From DASWIG01 sp965371445 (GTDB lineage Bacteria; Acidobacteriota; Thermoanaerobaculia; Multivoradales; J023), in assembly GCA_965371445.1 (NCBI GenBank), contig CBDUYN010000088.1, positions 1 to 40,134 on the forward strand: DNA of 40,134 nucleotides, in the 5' to 3' direction. A program made the position numbers and the translations under genes. Position 1 is the stretch's first letter; each line of letters starts with the position of its first letter. The notes under the pieces were generated by a model. The model did not search any database, was not told the DNA's origin, and saw nothing but the letters and a program-made list of their open reading frames with translations. Positions 7,375 through 15,283 of this stretch are shown here, piece by piece.

Positions 7375-7776
7375 TCACCCATACCACGGCTTCTCGTCGG
7401 GCTCGACCCGCAGGCCGTCCATCAACTTGTTGAAGCCACTGAAGAGATCGACCACCGCCATCATCTCGACGATCCCCTCGTCGTCTAAACCGAGCTTCCG
7501 CACCGCGGAAGTGTGCACCTGGAGTCAGTAGTCGCAGCCGTTCACCGCGGAGACGGCGACGGCGATGATCTCCTTGGTCAGGCGGTCCAGCTTTCCCGGC
7601 GCCACCATGACCGCTTTGGTCTTGTTCCAATTCGCTTCCAGGTACTCCGGCTTGGCGGCCATCACCCGGTAGAGATGGGGCACGAAGTCGATCCCGAGTT
7701 GGGACTGGATCTCCTCGTAGACCTCCTTCACTCGCCCGGTGGCCTCGTCTTCAGGAATCATGTCGACGGATGCCAT
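7375..7776 (-). CDS. AhpD-like / carboxymuconolactone decarboxylase-family protein, probable selenoprotein (in-frame TGA = Sec84)
   Basis: From ATG 7776 (AGGAG 7 bp upstream) the frame encodes an AhpD-type all-helical domain up to VNGCDY, then TGA at 7527-7525. The same frame continues for 49 codons (LQVHTSAVRKLG ... FNKLMDGL ... WYG) to a TGA at 7375-7377. The family's redox motif is CxxCxxxH, with both cysteines at the active site. Here it reads C81-D-Y-[TGA]-L-Q-V-H88, so the TGA replaces exactly the second cysteine, and the downstream residues match what the family has there. A SECIS-like hairpin follows 13 nt later (7495-7511). Read through, the protein has 133 residues; stopped at the TGA it has 83 and lacks its active site and last helices. 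AhpD-like proteins are thiol peroxidase reductases or related disulphide enzymes, and Sec versions are known. It is the last gene of the exporter operon, 16 bp after the outer-membrane protein gene. Confidence 0.85.
7495..7511 (-). promoter_or_regulatory. Candidate bacterial SECIS element (selenocysteine insertion hairpin)
   Basis: In the mRNA sense the sequence is CUUCCGC-GGU-GCGGAAG: a perfect 7-bp stem with a GGU apical loop, 17 nt in all, beginning 13 nt after the UGA. Bacterial SECIS hairpins lie just downstream of the UGA within the coding region, and the E. coli fdhF element is a 17-nt hairpin with a GGUC loop bound by SelB. Distance, size and loop bases all fit. It is also coding sequence (TSAVRKL). 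Confidence 0.75.
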
Positions 7777-7792
7777 GTCTTTGCTCCTCTTG

Positions 7793-8995
7793 TCAGAAGT
7801 ATCTCGCGATCTCCAACTGCACGTAGTCGTCGTGGGACAACGTGTACAAGAGATCGCTCTCGGGGACGCCGGTGAAGGCCCGGGCCTTCAGGATCAGCCG
7901 GAAGCCGTCGCCGAGCCGGCGGCTGCCCTGGAGGTCGATGAAGCTCGCCCCGGTGGATTTGTCGACGATGGCGCCGGCCAGGAGCTGGGTGTCCTGAGCG
8001 TCGTTCAAAGCCAGTCGGACGGCGGCGAACACGTCGTCGGCGAATGGCGTCGTGGCCGCCTCGCCCCGCTCGTCGTAGAGATACTCGGCGAGCACGCCGA
8101 CATCGACCCCCGATCCCTTGACGTTGCCGAAGGTGTACTCGAAGCCGCCGGTGGCGGCGGCGAATCGCTCCTCCCGGTCGCGGCGGGAGACGGCCTCCAG
8201 CTTCCACAGCCAGCCACCTTTGGTGACCTGGAGATCGAGGCTGCTCTGCTCGATCTGCTCGTAGAACGGCTGCAGGACGAGCTCCCCCGAGCCGTCGAGC
8301 CCTGGCACGAGCCGCGGCTCGCGGCCGGTTCCCGAGAAGTGGGCGAGACCGAGGTCCCAATCGCCCAGGGAGTGCGACCAGCGAACGGCCCCGTCGACGT
8401 GATTGTGCCCGGCGGCCGACTCGTAGCTCGCTTCGTCCGTCTCGACATGCGGTGAGCTCCGCAGCCTTCCCTCCGCTCCGGGGAAGGTTCGCTCCCGGAA
8501 TCCGGGGAGGAGGAAGAGATCCAGCGTCCCCCACCGGCGGAAGAGGGACACCTTGACCATCGGCTGCCCGAGCTTCTCCTCGCCGTCCGGATCCTCCACC
8601 AGATCGGTCTGGTTGAGGACGTCCACCAAGTGTTGCGACTCGGTCACGCCCCAGAAGAGCTTGCGGACGCCGGCCGAGAGCTCCCACCCACGGCTGAACC
8701 GCTGCCAGTAGAGCTCACGGAGGTCAGCGTGGCTGCGCTCCGAGTCCTGAGCGTCGTAGCGCAGGAAGCCGGTGAAGACGAAGCTCTGATCCCGGTCCCG
8801 CCACTCCTTGTAGTACTCGGGCTGAAACGACAGCGACAGCGAGCCGTGCTCGTTCGCCTGGTCGGCGGCCACCGGATCCGAGGGGAAGCCGCGCGACTCG
8901 AAGGCGATGTAACCCGACCATTCCCCGGCGCGGCCGACCCCGGGGGCCAGGAGCAAGCCCAGGCAGACCAGCGGGGATAGGAGCGCGGTTCTCAC
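7793..8995 (-). CDS. Outer-membrane beta-barrel protein of the exporter operon
   Basis: A 400-residue protein starting at GTG 8995, whose GTGA overlaps the stop of the LolA-like gene by 4 bp. It opens with a signal peptide (RTALLSPLVCLGLLLAPGVGRAG). The mature chain has amphipathic strands with many aromatic residues and short turns and ends in EIARYF, with the C-terminal phenylalanine typical of outer-membrane barrels. It has the look of DUF1302/porin-like barrels that accompany RND exporters and LolA-like proteins. An extension of the frame to 9331 is ignored, as it would lie inside the upstream gene. Its job is probably the outer-membrane step of the same export or lipid-transport system; this is inferred from context. 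Confidence 0.75.
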   Translation of the reverse strand: MRTALLSPLVCLGLLLAPGVGRAGEWSGYIAFESRGFPSDPVAADQANEHGSLSLSFQPEYYKEWRDRDQSFVFTGFLRYDAQDSERSHADLRELYWQRFSRGWELSAGVRKLFWGVTESQHLVDVLNQTDLVEDPDGEEKLGQPMVKVSLFRRWGTLDLFLLPGFRERTFPGAEGRLRSSPHVETDEASYESAAGHNHVDGAVRWSHSLGDWDLGLAHFSGTGREPRLVPGLDGSGELVLQPFYEQIEQSSLDLQVTKGGWLWKLEAVSRRDREERFAAATGGFEYTFGNVKGSGVDVGVLAEYLYDERGEAATTPFADDVFAAVRLALNDAQDTQLLAGAIVDKSTGASFIDLQGSRRLGDGFRLILKARAFTGVPESDLLYTLSHDDYVQLEIARYF

Positions 8996-9789
8996 CGGAT
9001 TCGCTCGAGGCTGTTGCGCGTGAAGTCGCCCTCCGCGAGACCGACCTGGAACTCGATCGTCGCGATCGACAAGCGCGTTTTCTTGCCGCTCTGGTGATTG
9101 ACCATGTACATGTCGTGGGGACGCCAGTACTTGTCGAGATACTGCCGGTAACCGTCGAAGGTGAGCGTCTTCAAGAGCTCGTCCTTGCGGTCGTAGTAAT
9201 CGATCCGCTGCTGCCGGTACTCGTCCTTGTCGTACCAGACGACTTGCCGGGTATAGCCCGAGTTTTGATAGACCGGCCGCCGCTCCACCACGAAGCACTC
9301 CAGGGCGCCACAGGGCTCGTCGCGGAGCCATTCGTGCTCGTACTTCTTGAGCTCCGCGGCCGCGATGTCCTCATAGGCGAATTCGCTGCCGACGAAGGGG
9401 CCCGACTTGTTGTTGGAGGCGATCCGCTTGACCCGCTTCAGCGCCGGCAGATAGAGCCACTGGTCGTCGGGCTCGAGGATGTGGGAGAAGCTCAGCAACG
9501 CCGTGCCCTTGACGTCGCGCGGCTCGTCGAAAACGACGAGCGACTTGTCGCCGTCGTTCTCGTCCACCACCTCGAGGGTCTGAATGCGCAGGCGTCGCTC
9601 GCTGGTCTGGCCGGCGCGATTCTCCAGGGTCATCTTCAGCTCGGCCGTGGTGTCGTGGAAGCCGCGGTCGCGGAGATCCGACTCGCGGGCGACCGCTTCG
9701 CCCTTGGCGGCCGGGTCTTCGGCGTTTAGGGCCGGCGCCGCGGCCACCAGCGCGGCGGCGGCAAGGGTCAACAAGACGATGGTTCTCAT
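8992..9789 (-). CDS. LolA-like outer-membrane lipoprotein-sorting protein
   Basis: A 265-residue protein with an N-terminal signal peptide cleaved around ALNAED. The mature protein carries the pattern of the LolA-like family found beside MMPL/RND exporters: an early segment with TTAELKMTLENR, then strands through DKSLVVFDEPRDVKGTALL, the segment LEPDDQWLYLPALKRVKRI and a GSEFAYEDI motif, ending with a TRNSLERIR strand. LolA folds are open barrels that hold lipid or lipoprotein acyl chains in the periplasm. GAGGAG precedes ATG 9789. It lies between the exporter and the barrel protein, which fits a periplasmic shuttle. The cargo is unknown. Confidence 0.8.
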   Translation of the reverse strand: MRTIVLLTLAAAALVAAAPALNAEDPAAKGEAVARESDLRDRGFHDTTAELKMTLENRAGQTSERRLRIQTLEVVDENDGDKSLVVFDEPRDVKGTALLSFSHILEPDDQWLYLPALKRVKRIASNNKSGPFVGSEFAYEDIAAAELKKYEHEWLRDEPCGALECFVVERRPVYQNSGYTRQVVWYDKDEYRQQRIDYYDRKDELLKTLTFDGYRQYLDKYWRPHDMYMVNHQSGKKTRLSIATIEFQVGLAEGDFTRNSLERIR

Positions 9790-9823
9790 GGTTTCCTACT
9801 CCTCATGCTTCGGTCCTCGGCGT

Positions 9824-12190
9824 TCAGGTAGCCCCGGTGCTGCCGCTGGGAGCCGGTCCCAGCTCGCGGCCAGTCCGGTGCCGGCTCCGGGCCTTCTCGG
9901 TGGAGTCGGGAGCCGTCATCATCAGCAAGGTGGGCAGGAAAAGGAAATCCAGCGCCAGGGCCAAGAGGATCGTCAGCGCGGTCAGCTGCCCCATGTCGGC
10001 GGTCATGCGGTAGCTGGAGAACGACAGCACCGTAAATCCGGCCACCAACACCACGGTGGTGATCACCAGGGCGTTGCCGACGGTGTGGAAGGTGTAGCGC
10101 ACGGCCTCGGGCGACGTCATACGGTGCTCCCGGCAGGCGCGCAGGTACTTGCTGATGAAGTGCACCGTGTCGTCGACCACGATGCCCAGGGTCATCGACA
10201 GGATCACGGTCTGCCCCAGACCGATGCGTCCCGTGAAAAGACCCCAGGCACCGAACGCCATGGCGATCGGCGCCAGGTTGGGGACCAGGCTCACCAGGCC
10301 GAGCTTCAAGCTGTGCAACACGAACGTGAGGATGGCGGAGATGATGACCAGCGCCAGGATCGAGGCGGTGACCATGCTGCGGCTGTTACGCAGGGTAATG
10401 TGCGACCACACGACGCTCAGCCCGGTGCCGGAGGTCGCCATGTGCGGCGGGGCGTTGTCCGCCAGCCAGCGTTGCGCCCGCTCGTCGATCCTGCGCACGT
10501 TCTTGGCGCTCACGTTCTCCAGGGTCACCGTCATCCGGCTCGCCGACTTGTCGACGTTGATTCGATTGTTGAGATCGAGACCGTAGGGCAGCGACATCTC
10601 ATACAGCAGCAGGTACTGCGCCGCCAGGTCGCGCTCCTCCGGGAGCCGGTAAAAGGCGGGATCGTCGCCGTGCATGTTCTGGTTCAGGCGTTTCATCGTG
10701 TCGGCGATGCTCGATACGTGAACGACCTTCTCCTGCCGGCGGTACCAGCTCGCGAGCTCTTCCACCACCGCCAGATAGGCGGGGTTGCTGATGCCTCCCG
10801 ACTCGCCCGCTTCGAGCGAGTACTCGATGGCGTCGAGACCGGTCAGGTGCTCCTCGGCGAAGTCGCTGGCGCGGCGGAACTCGTAGCTTTCGTCGAAGTA
10901 GGTGTGGAAGTTGTCGTCGAGCTCGAGGCGCAGCATGCCGGCCGCCAACACCAGGATCAGGCCCAGCATGCCCCAGAAGACCAGGCGCCGCCGGTGGACG
11001 ACGAAGTCGGCGATGCGGCCGCACTGGGCGCATTCCGCTTTGGCCGACGGCTTGACCCGGACGGGAAGGACCGCCATCAGGGCCGGCAGCAAGAGCACCG
11101 AGTAGAAAAATGCGGCGAGGACGCCGATCGCGACGATGTTGCCCAGGTCGCGAAAAGGCGGGGCGTCGGAGAAGTTCATGGTGAGAAAGCCGACGGCCGT
11201 CGTGACGCTGGTCAGGAGCACCGGTTGGAAGTTGACCCGCAGCGACTCGGCGATGGCCTCGTGCTTGGCGTTCCCCAGCCGCATCTGGTGGAGCATCGTC
11301 GCCAAGATGTGGATGCTGTCGGCGACCGCGAGGGTGAGGATGAGCGTCGGGGCGTTGACCGAGGCGACGGTGATCGAGATGCCCAGCATGCCGGCTAAAC
11401 CCAGGCCGCTCAGCATGGAAACGGCGATGATGACGAACGTCGACAACGTGCCCATGACCGAGCGCAGCGCCACGCCCATCAGCAGGATCAGCAGCAGCAA
11501 CATCGCCGGAATCAGAGTCGACATCTCCTTCTGGCTGGCCTCGGCGAAGGCGTTGTCCATCATCACCCCGCCGGTCAGGTGGACGGCGAGCCCAGGATGG
11601 TCCTGGCGCAGCTCTTCGGCCAGCTGCCGGGCGAACGCTCCCACCTCCGGCGCCTCCGTCGCCGATTCGCCGAGCATCAGCAGCGTGACGTTGACTCCCG
11701 TCACGTCGCCGGAGGGGGAGATCAGGCGGCTCTTGAGCAGCGGCTCGGCGAGGGCCACGCGCCGGATCCGCTCGAGCTCCGGAGGCGACAAGGCGGTGGC
11801 GCCGCGCACCAGGCTTTCGACCACCAGGTCGTCGCCGTCGGCCCACGTGTGCTGGTAGTTGGTGATGGAATCGACCCGCGTCGAGTAGGGCATCTGCCAG
11901 CAGGCCTCGGTCAGCTCCTCCACCGCCGCCAGGGTGTCGCGGGTGAAGACGTCGCCGTCGTCCGGGGCGAGGACGAAGAGGACGTTGTTGTCCTTGCTGT
12001 AGGTGTCCTCCAAGGCCTCGAAGGCCTTCAGCTGCGGGTTCTGCTCGCTGAAGAAGACGCGGGTGTCGTTGTTGAAGGTCAGAAGGCGCGTTCCGCTGGT
12101 CGCTACGACTGCGACCACCAGGGTGGCGGCGATGAGCCACCACCGGCGCCGGACCACCCACTTGCCGAATTCTGTCTCGAAGCTGTTCAT
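9824..12190 (-). CDS. RND-superfamily exporter (MMPL type)
   Basis: A 788-residue inner-membrane protein with about 12 predicted membrane segments in the two-fold RND plan. One N-terminal helix (WWLIAATLVVAVV) precedes a large periplasmic loop; then come five helices, a seventh helix, a second large loop and five more. The transmembrane acidic motifs expected for proton coupling are present as VADSIH in helix 4 and VVDDTVHF in helix 10. The short cytoplasmic and periplasmic loops and the LolA-like and barrel partners match the COG1033/MMPL class of lipid or hydrophobic-molecule exporters more than the tripartite multidrug pumps. ATG 12190 is chosen for GGAGG 5 bp upstream; a longer frame to 12364 lacks support. 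First gene of the four-gene operon; substrate unknown. Confidence 0.85.
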   Translation of the reverse strand: MNSFETEFGKWVVRRRWWLIAATLVVAVVATSGTRLLTFNNDTRVFFSEQNPQLKAFEALEDTYSKDNNVLFVLAPDDGDVFTRDTLAAVEELTEACWQMPYSTRVDSITNYQHTWADGDDLVVESLVRGATALSPPELERIRRVALAEPLLKSRLISPSGDVTGVNVTLLMLGESATEAPEVGAFARQLAEELRQDHPGLAVHLTGGVMMDNAFAEASQKEMSTLIPAMLLLLILLMGVALRSVMGTLSTFVIIAVSMLSGLGLAGMLGISITVASVNAPTLILTLAVADSIHILATMLHQMRLGNAKHEAIAESLRVNFQPVLLTSVTTAVGFLTMNFSDAPPFRDLGNIVAIGVLAAFFYSVLLLPALMAVLPVRVKPSAKAECAQCGRIADFVVHRRRLVFWGMLGLILVLAAGMLRLELDDNFHTYFDESYEFRRASDFAEEHLTGLDAIEYSLEAGESGGISNPAYLAVVEELASWYRRQEKVVHVSSIADTMKRLNQNMHGDDPAFYRLPEERDLAAQYLLLYEMSLPYGLDLNNRINVDKSASRMTVTLENVSAKNVRRIDERAQRWLADNAPPHMATSGTGLSVVWSHITLRNSRSMVTASILALVIISAILTFVLHSLKLGLVSLVPNLAPIAMAFGAWGLFTGRIGLGQTVILSMTLGIVVDDTVHFISKYLRACREHRMTSPEAVRYTFHTVGNALVITTVVLVAGFTVLSFSSYRMTADMGQLTALTILLALALDFLFLPTLLMMTAPDSTEKARSRHRTGRELGPAPSGSTGAT

Positions 12191-12438
12191 GGGAGCCTCC
12201 GTTTTGCCACTCGGCCACAGCCTCGGCACGTGCGCAACACCTCGCAGGGTGGGGGCAAATCCTGCCCGGCGAGGTGGGACGCCGTTGGACTCGTGATCGT
12301 CTCGCCGAGATGCCGGCTCTCCCGCCCCGGGCGGGCGGCTCATCCCCTGAGTGGGGTCATTCATCCCTTTCCCGAAGGCAGGATCCCTCGTGGGGCGTCA
12401 GACTGGAAAAAGTTTGACCCAACAAGGAGCCCTCCACC

Positions 12439-15084
12439 ATGGTCCATCCCAGCTTTGCCCGCCTCCGACGCCTCGCCCTCATCGCCGCCGTCCTCGCCCT
12501 CTGGGTGCCGCCGGCGTTCTCCGACGACGACGACAAATACGGCGAGAGCGAGCCGAACCTCCTCGAAGCCTCCGGCCCCGCAGCCTGCGTCGACGGCTTC
12601 GCCGCCGGCTTCCCGTGCCAGGACGTCGACCTCTTGGCCGCCTTGCCGCTCAGCGAGGTGGGTGGCGTCGAGTGGGGCGCCGACATGTGGGGCTGGGTCG
12701 ACCCCGTGACCCGGCGCGAATACGCGATCTACGCGCACGCGCTGGGGACCGCGTTCATCGACATTACACAGCCCACGGAGCCCGTCTACCTCGGCCTCCT
12801 GCCGGTCCCCGAGGGGCCGCGTACCCACGGCGACATCAAAGTCTACCGCGGCTTCGCGTTCATCGTCGGCGAGAGGACGTCCTCGCGGCACGGCTTGTTG
12901 GTCTTCGACCTCCGGCGGCTGCGCAGGGTCACCGACGCGCCCGTCACCTTTACCCCCGACGCCCACTACAGGGAGTTCGACCGCTGCCACAACCTGGCGT
13001 TGAACGAAGAGACGGGCTTCCTCTACGCCGTCTCGACGACGACCTGCCAGGACGGCTTGCACATGCTCGACGTCCGCGACCCGACGAACCCGCGCTTCGC
13101 CGGCTGCGTCGAGGAGGAGCCCGGCACCCACGACGCCCAATGCGTCACCTATCGGGGTCCCGACAGCGGCCGCGCCGGCCGTGAGATCTGTTTCGTCGCC
13201 GCCGAGGACGGCTTCGCCATCCTCGACGTCACCGACAAGAGCGCTCCCGTGCTGCTCTCGCGGAGCACCTACGACGGGCTCGGCTACGTCCATCAGGGCT
13301 GGCTCACGGAGGACCAGGAATTCTTCCTCCTGGGCGACGAGGCCGACGAGCAGGCGAACGGCAACAACACCCGCACCTACGTCTTCGACGTCCGCGACCT
13401 CGACGCGCCGTCGCTCGCCGGCATCCATACGGCGGAGACCGCGGCCATCGACCACAACCTCTACGTCCGCGGCGACTACGTCTACCAGGCGAACTACAAC
13501 GCGGGGCTGCGGATCCTCCGCCTCGACGACCCGAGCCGCGGCGCGCTCTCCGAGGTCGCCTACTTCGACACCGTCCCGGACGTCGACCGAGCGAGCTTCG
13601 CCAGCGCCTGGACGGCCTACCCCTATTTCCCCAGCGGCACGGTCGCGGTGAGCGCCCTTGACGGGCTCTACCTCCTGCGTCCGACCTTCGGCGAGGCGCC
13701 GCGCGGTTGCGACCTGGCGGCGACGGACCCCGCCTTCTGCGACGCCTGCGGACCGTGCAGCCAGGGCGAGGGACGTTGCGTCACCGAGGACGAATGCCTG
13801 CCGGGCCTCGCCTGCGCCGAGGACTTCGGCGCCGGCTTCGACCTCGCCCGGACGCTCGACGTCTGCGTCGCGCCGCGCTCGCTCGCCTCGGCGTCCTACT
13901 CGCTCACCGAGCTCTCCGCCGTTACGGTGGGAGACGACCGCCTCGACGCCGTCGTCGGGCGGGGGATCAACAACGCCGGCCAGGTGGTCGGCGAGGCTTC
14001 GAACGGCGATCCCGATGCGCTCAAGAGCGTCGCCTTTCGCTACAGCCCCGGCACTGGCATGGAAGTGCTCGACCCCGGCGGCGCTCTGAGGTCTCAGGGC
14101 TTTGCCGTCAACGAGAACGGCGACGTCTACGGTCACCTCCTGGTGCCGGGAACGAGGCGGCGCGACGGAGTCTTCCTCCATCGTGACGGCGAAGGCTTCA
14201 ACCGCCTCAAACGCCGTGCCGACGCCACCCTGGAGCGGGGCTTCGTCCTGAGCGACATGAACGACCACGGCGACCTCGCCGGAGACGTCTTCCGCCGCCT
14301 CCAGGGACGCCGCGTCCCCTATCTCTTCACCGCCGAGGACGGCTGGCAGGTCCTCGACGGCGTCGAGGCGAGGTTCCGGCAGGGCTCGGCGACGGCCTAC
14401 CTGATCAACAACCGGGGCGACGTGGTCTTCTCGGCCGAAGGCCCCGGAGGGTCTTTCTCCACCTACCTGTGGCGCGGCGCGACGCTAAGCGAGCTCGGGA
14501 GCTTCGGTACCCCCGTGAACCTGCCTTCGCAGCTCAACGAGCGGGGCGACGTGGTCGGCATGGCCTTCGACGGCGACAGCCGGGGACACGCCTACCTCTA
14601 CCACGGAGGACGGCGCAAGGTCTTCGACCTCCACCCCAAGGTCTTCGAGGAGAGCGCCGCGCTCGCGGTCACCCGCAAAGGCCTCGTGGCGGGCGAGATG
14701 TCCTCCGACGGACGCTTCGACACCCTCTTCACCTACGACCAGCGGCGCCGCAAGGTGCGCCAAGTGGTGGTCGACGGCGGGGACTTCGAGGCCCTCTTGC
14801 CCGCTGGCGCGGCCCTGGAGGGTATCCGTACCGTCGACGTCAACGAGCGGCTGGAATTCGTCGGCCGGGCGGACGGCAGCGATTCGGCAGGCAACCCGGT
14901 CGAGCGCTGGTTCTACTTCAGCCAACCGCTCGGTCTCTTGAACCTCCAGGACCTCGTCGAGCGGGCCGGCTCGTCGCGTCGGGTCACCTCCGTCGTCGGG
15001 CTGAACGACTGGGGCGCGATCCTGCTTGGCTACGAGGACGACGGAGGGAGCGGTGCCCTCGTCCTCACGCCGGTGGGGTTCTGA
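12439..15084 (+). CDS. Secreted choice-of-anchor-B/LVIVD protein with HAF-type repeats
   Basis: An 881-residue protein with a signal peptide (cut near PPAFSDDD). Residues about 50-420 carry LVIVD-type strands (LLVFDLRRL, LHMLDVRDP, FAILDVTDK, TYVFDVRDL) and the HNL and GTHD segments of choice-of-anchor-B proteins, a beta-propeller fold. A cysteine cluster of seven residues (about 427-465) is followed by about 400 residues of HAF-type repeats (INNAGQVVGEA, VNENGDVYG, INNRGDVVF, LNERGDVVGMA, VTRKGLVAGEM), a second propeller-like array. It probably acts outside the cell or on its surface; no enzymatic role is visible. AAGGAG lies 10 bp before the ATG. The 248 bp upstream (12191-12438) separate it from the divergent exporter operon and hold no gene. 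Confidence 0.8.
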   Translation: MVHPSFARLRRLALIAAVLALWVPPAFSDDDDKYGESEPNLLEASGPAACVDGFAAGFPCQDVDLLAALPLSEVGGVEWGADMWGWVDPVTRREYAIYAHALGTAFIDITQPTEPVYLGLLPVPEGPRTHGDIKVYRGFAFIVGERTSSRHGLLVFDLRRLRRVTDAPVTFTPDAHYREFDRCHNLALNEETGFLYAVSTTTCQDGLHMLDVRDPTNPRFAGCVEEEPGTHDAQCVTYRGPDSGRAGREICFVAAEDGFAILDVTDKSAPVLLSRSTYDGLGYVHQGWLTEDQEFFLLGDEADEQANGNNTRTYVFDVRDLDAPSLAGIHTAETAAIDHNLYVRGDYVYQANYNAGLRILRLDDPSRGALSEVAYFDTVPDVDRASFASAWTAYPYFPSGTVAVSALDGLYLLRPTFGEAPRGCDLAATDPAFCDACGPCSQGEGRCVTEDECLPGLACAEDFGAGFDLARTLDVCVAPRSLASASYSLTELSAVTVGDDRLDAVVGRGINNAGQVVGEASNGDPDALKSVAFRYSPGTGMEVLDPGGALRSQGFAVNENGDVYGHLLVPGTRRRDGVFLHRDGEGFNRLKRRADATLERGFVLSDMNDHGDLAGDVFRRLQGRRVPYLFTAEDGWQVLDGVEARFRQGSATAYLINNRGDVVFSAEGPGGSFSTYLWRGATLSELGSFGTPVNLPSQLNERGDVVGMAFDGDSRGHAYLYHGGRRKVFDLHPKVFEESAALAVTRKGLVAGEMSSDGRFDTLFTYDQRRRKVRQVVVDGGDFEALLPAGAALEGIRTVDVNERLEFVGRADGSDSAGNPVERWFYFSQPLGLLNLQDLVERAGSSRRVTSVVGLNDWGAILLGYEDDGGSGALVLTPVGF

Positions 15085-15121
15085 TCGTCTGGACCGCCAG
15101 TTACTCGCCGCGCCGCCGTTT

Positions 15122-15260
15122 CCCGGGGAGATGAATCCCCGGGCTACATTTGAAAAGGCGCCCTGCGGGCTTGCCGGCTAAAGCCGGAAGATCTCGCGGC
15201 TTTAGCCGCAGAGCCCGTCAGGGCGTCCTTTTGGATGTAGCCCGGGGATTTATCCCCGGG
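15122..15260. repeat. 139-bp imperfect palindrome (REP/MITE-like)
   Basis: The left arm (15122-15186) and the reverse complement of the right arm (15197-15260) agree at most positions: CCCGGGG, AATCCCCGGGCTACAT, AAAAGG, CGCCCTG, GGGCT and a perfect 12-bp inner stem CGGCTAAAGCCG around a 10-base loop (15187-15196). It sits between two convergent genes and could form a long hairpin or cruciform and stop transcription from both sides. No transposase ORF fits inside, so it would be a non-autonomous element or REP sequence. Confidence 0.75.
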
Positions 15261-15283
15261 TGGCAAAGTTGGCTGGTCGGTGC

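Noticed and set aside
7525..7776. Reading the AhpD-like gene as a complete 83-residue protein
   Set aside because: It would end inside the redox motif and lose the last helices, although the same frame continues with family-like sequence and a SECIS-like hairpin follows.
8996..9331. N-terminal extension of the outer-membrane barrel protein
   Set aside because: It would run inside the LolA-like gene; the GTG at 8995 with a 4-bp overlap and a signal peptide is the better start.
9584..11398. Open frame of about 600 codons opposite the RND exporter
   Set aside because: Low-complexity, charged translation (HQHHGGDHQG and the like) and no start signal; the exporter on the other strand has clear membrane helices and family motifs.
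12361..14268. Open frame opposite the choice-of-anchor-B gene
   Set aside because: Antisense shadow; the plus-strand product has signal peptide, LVIVD and HAF repeats.
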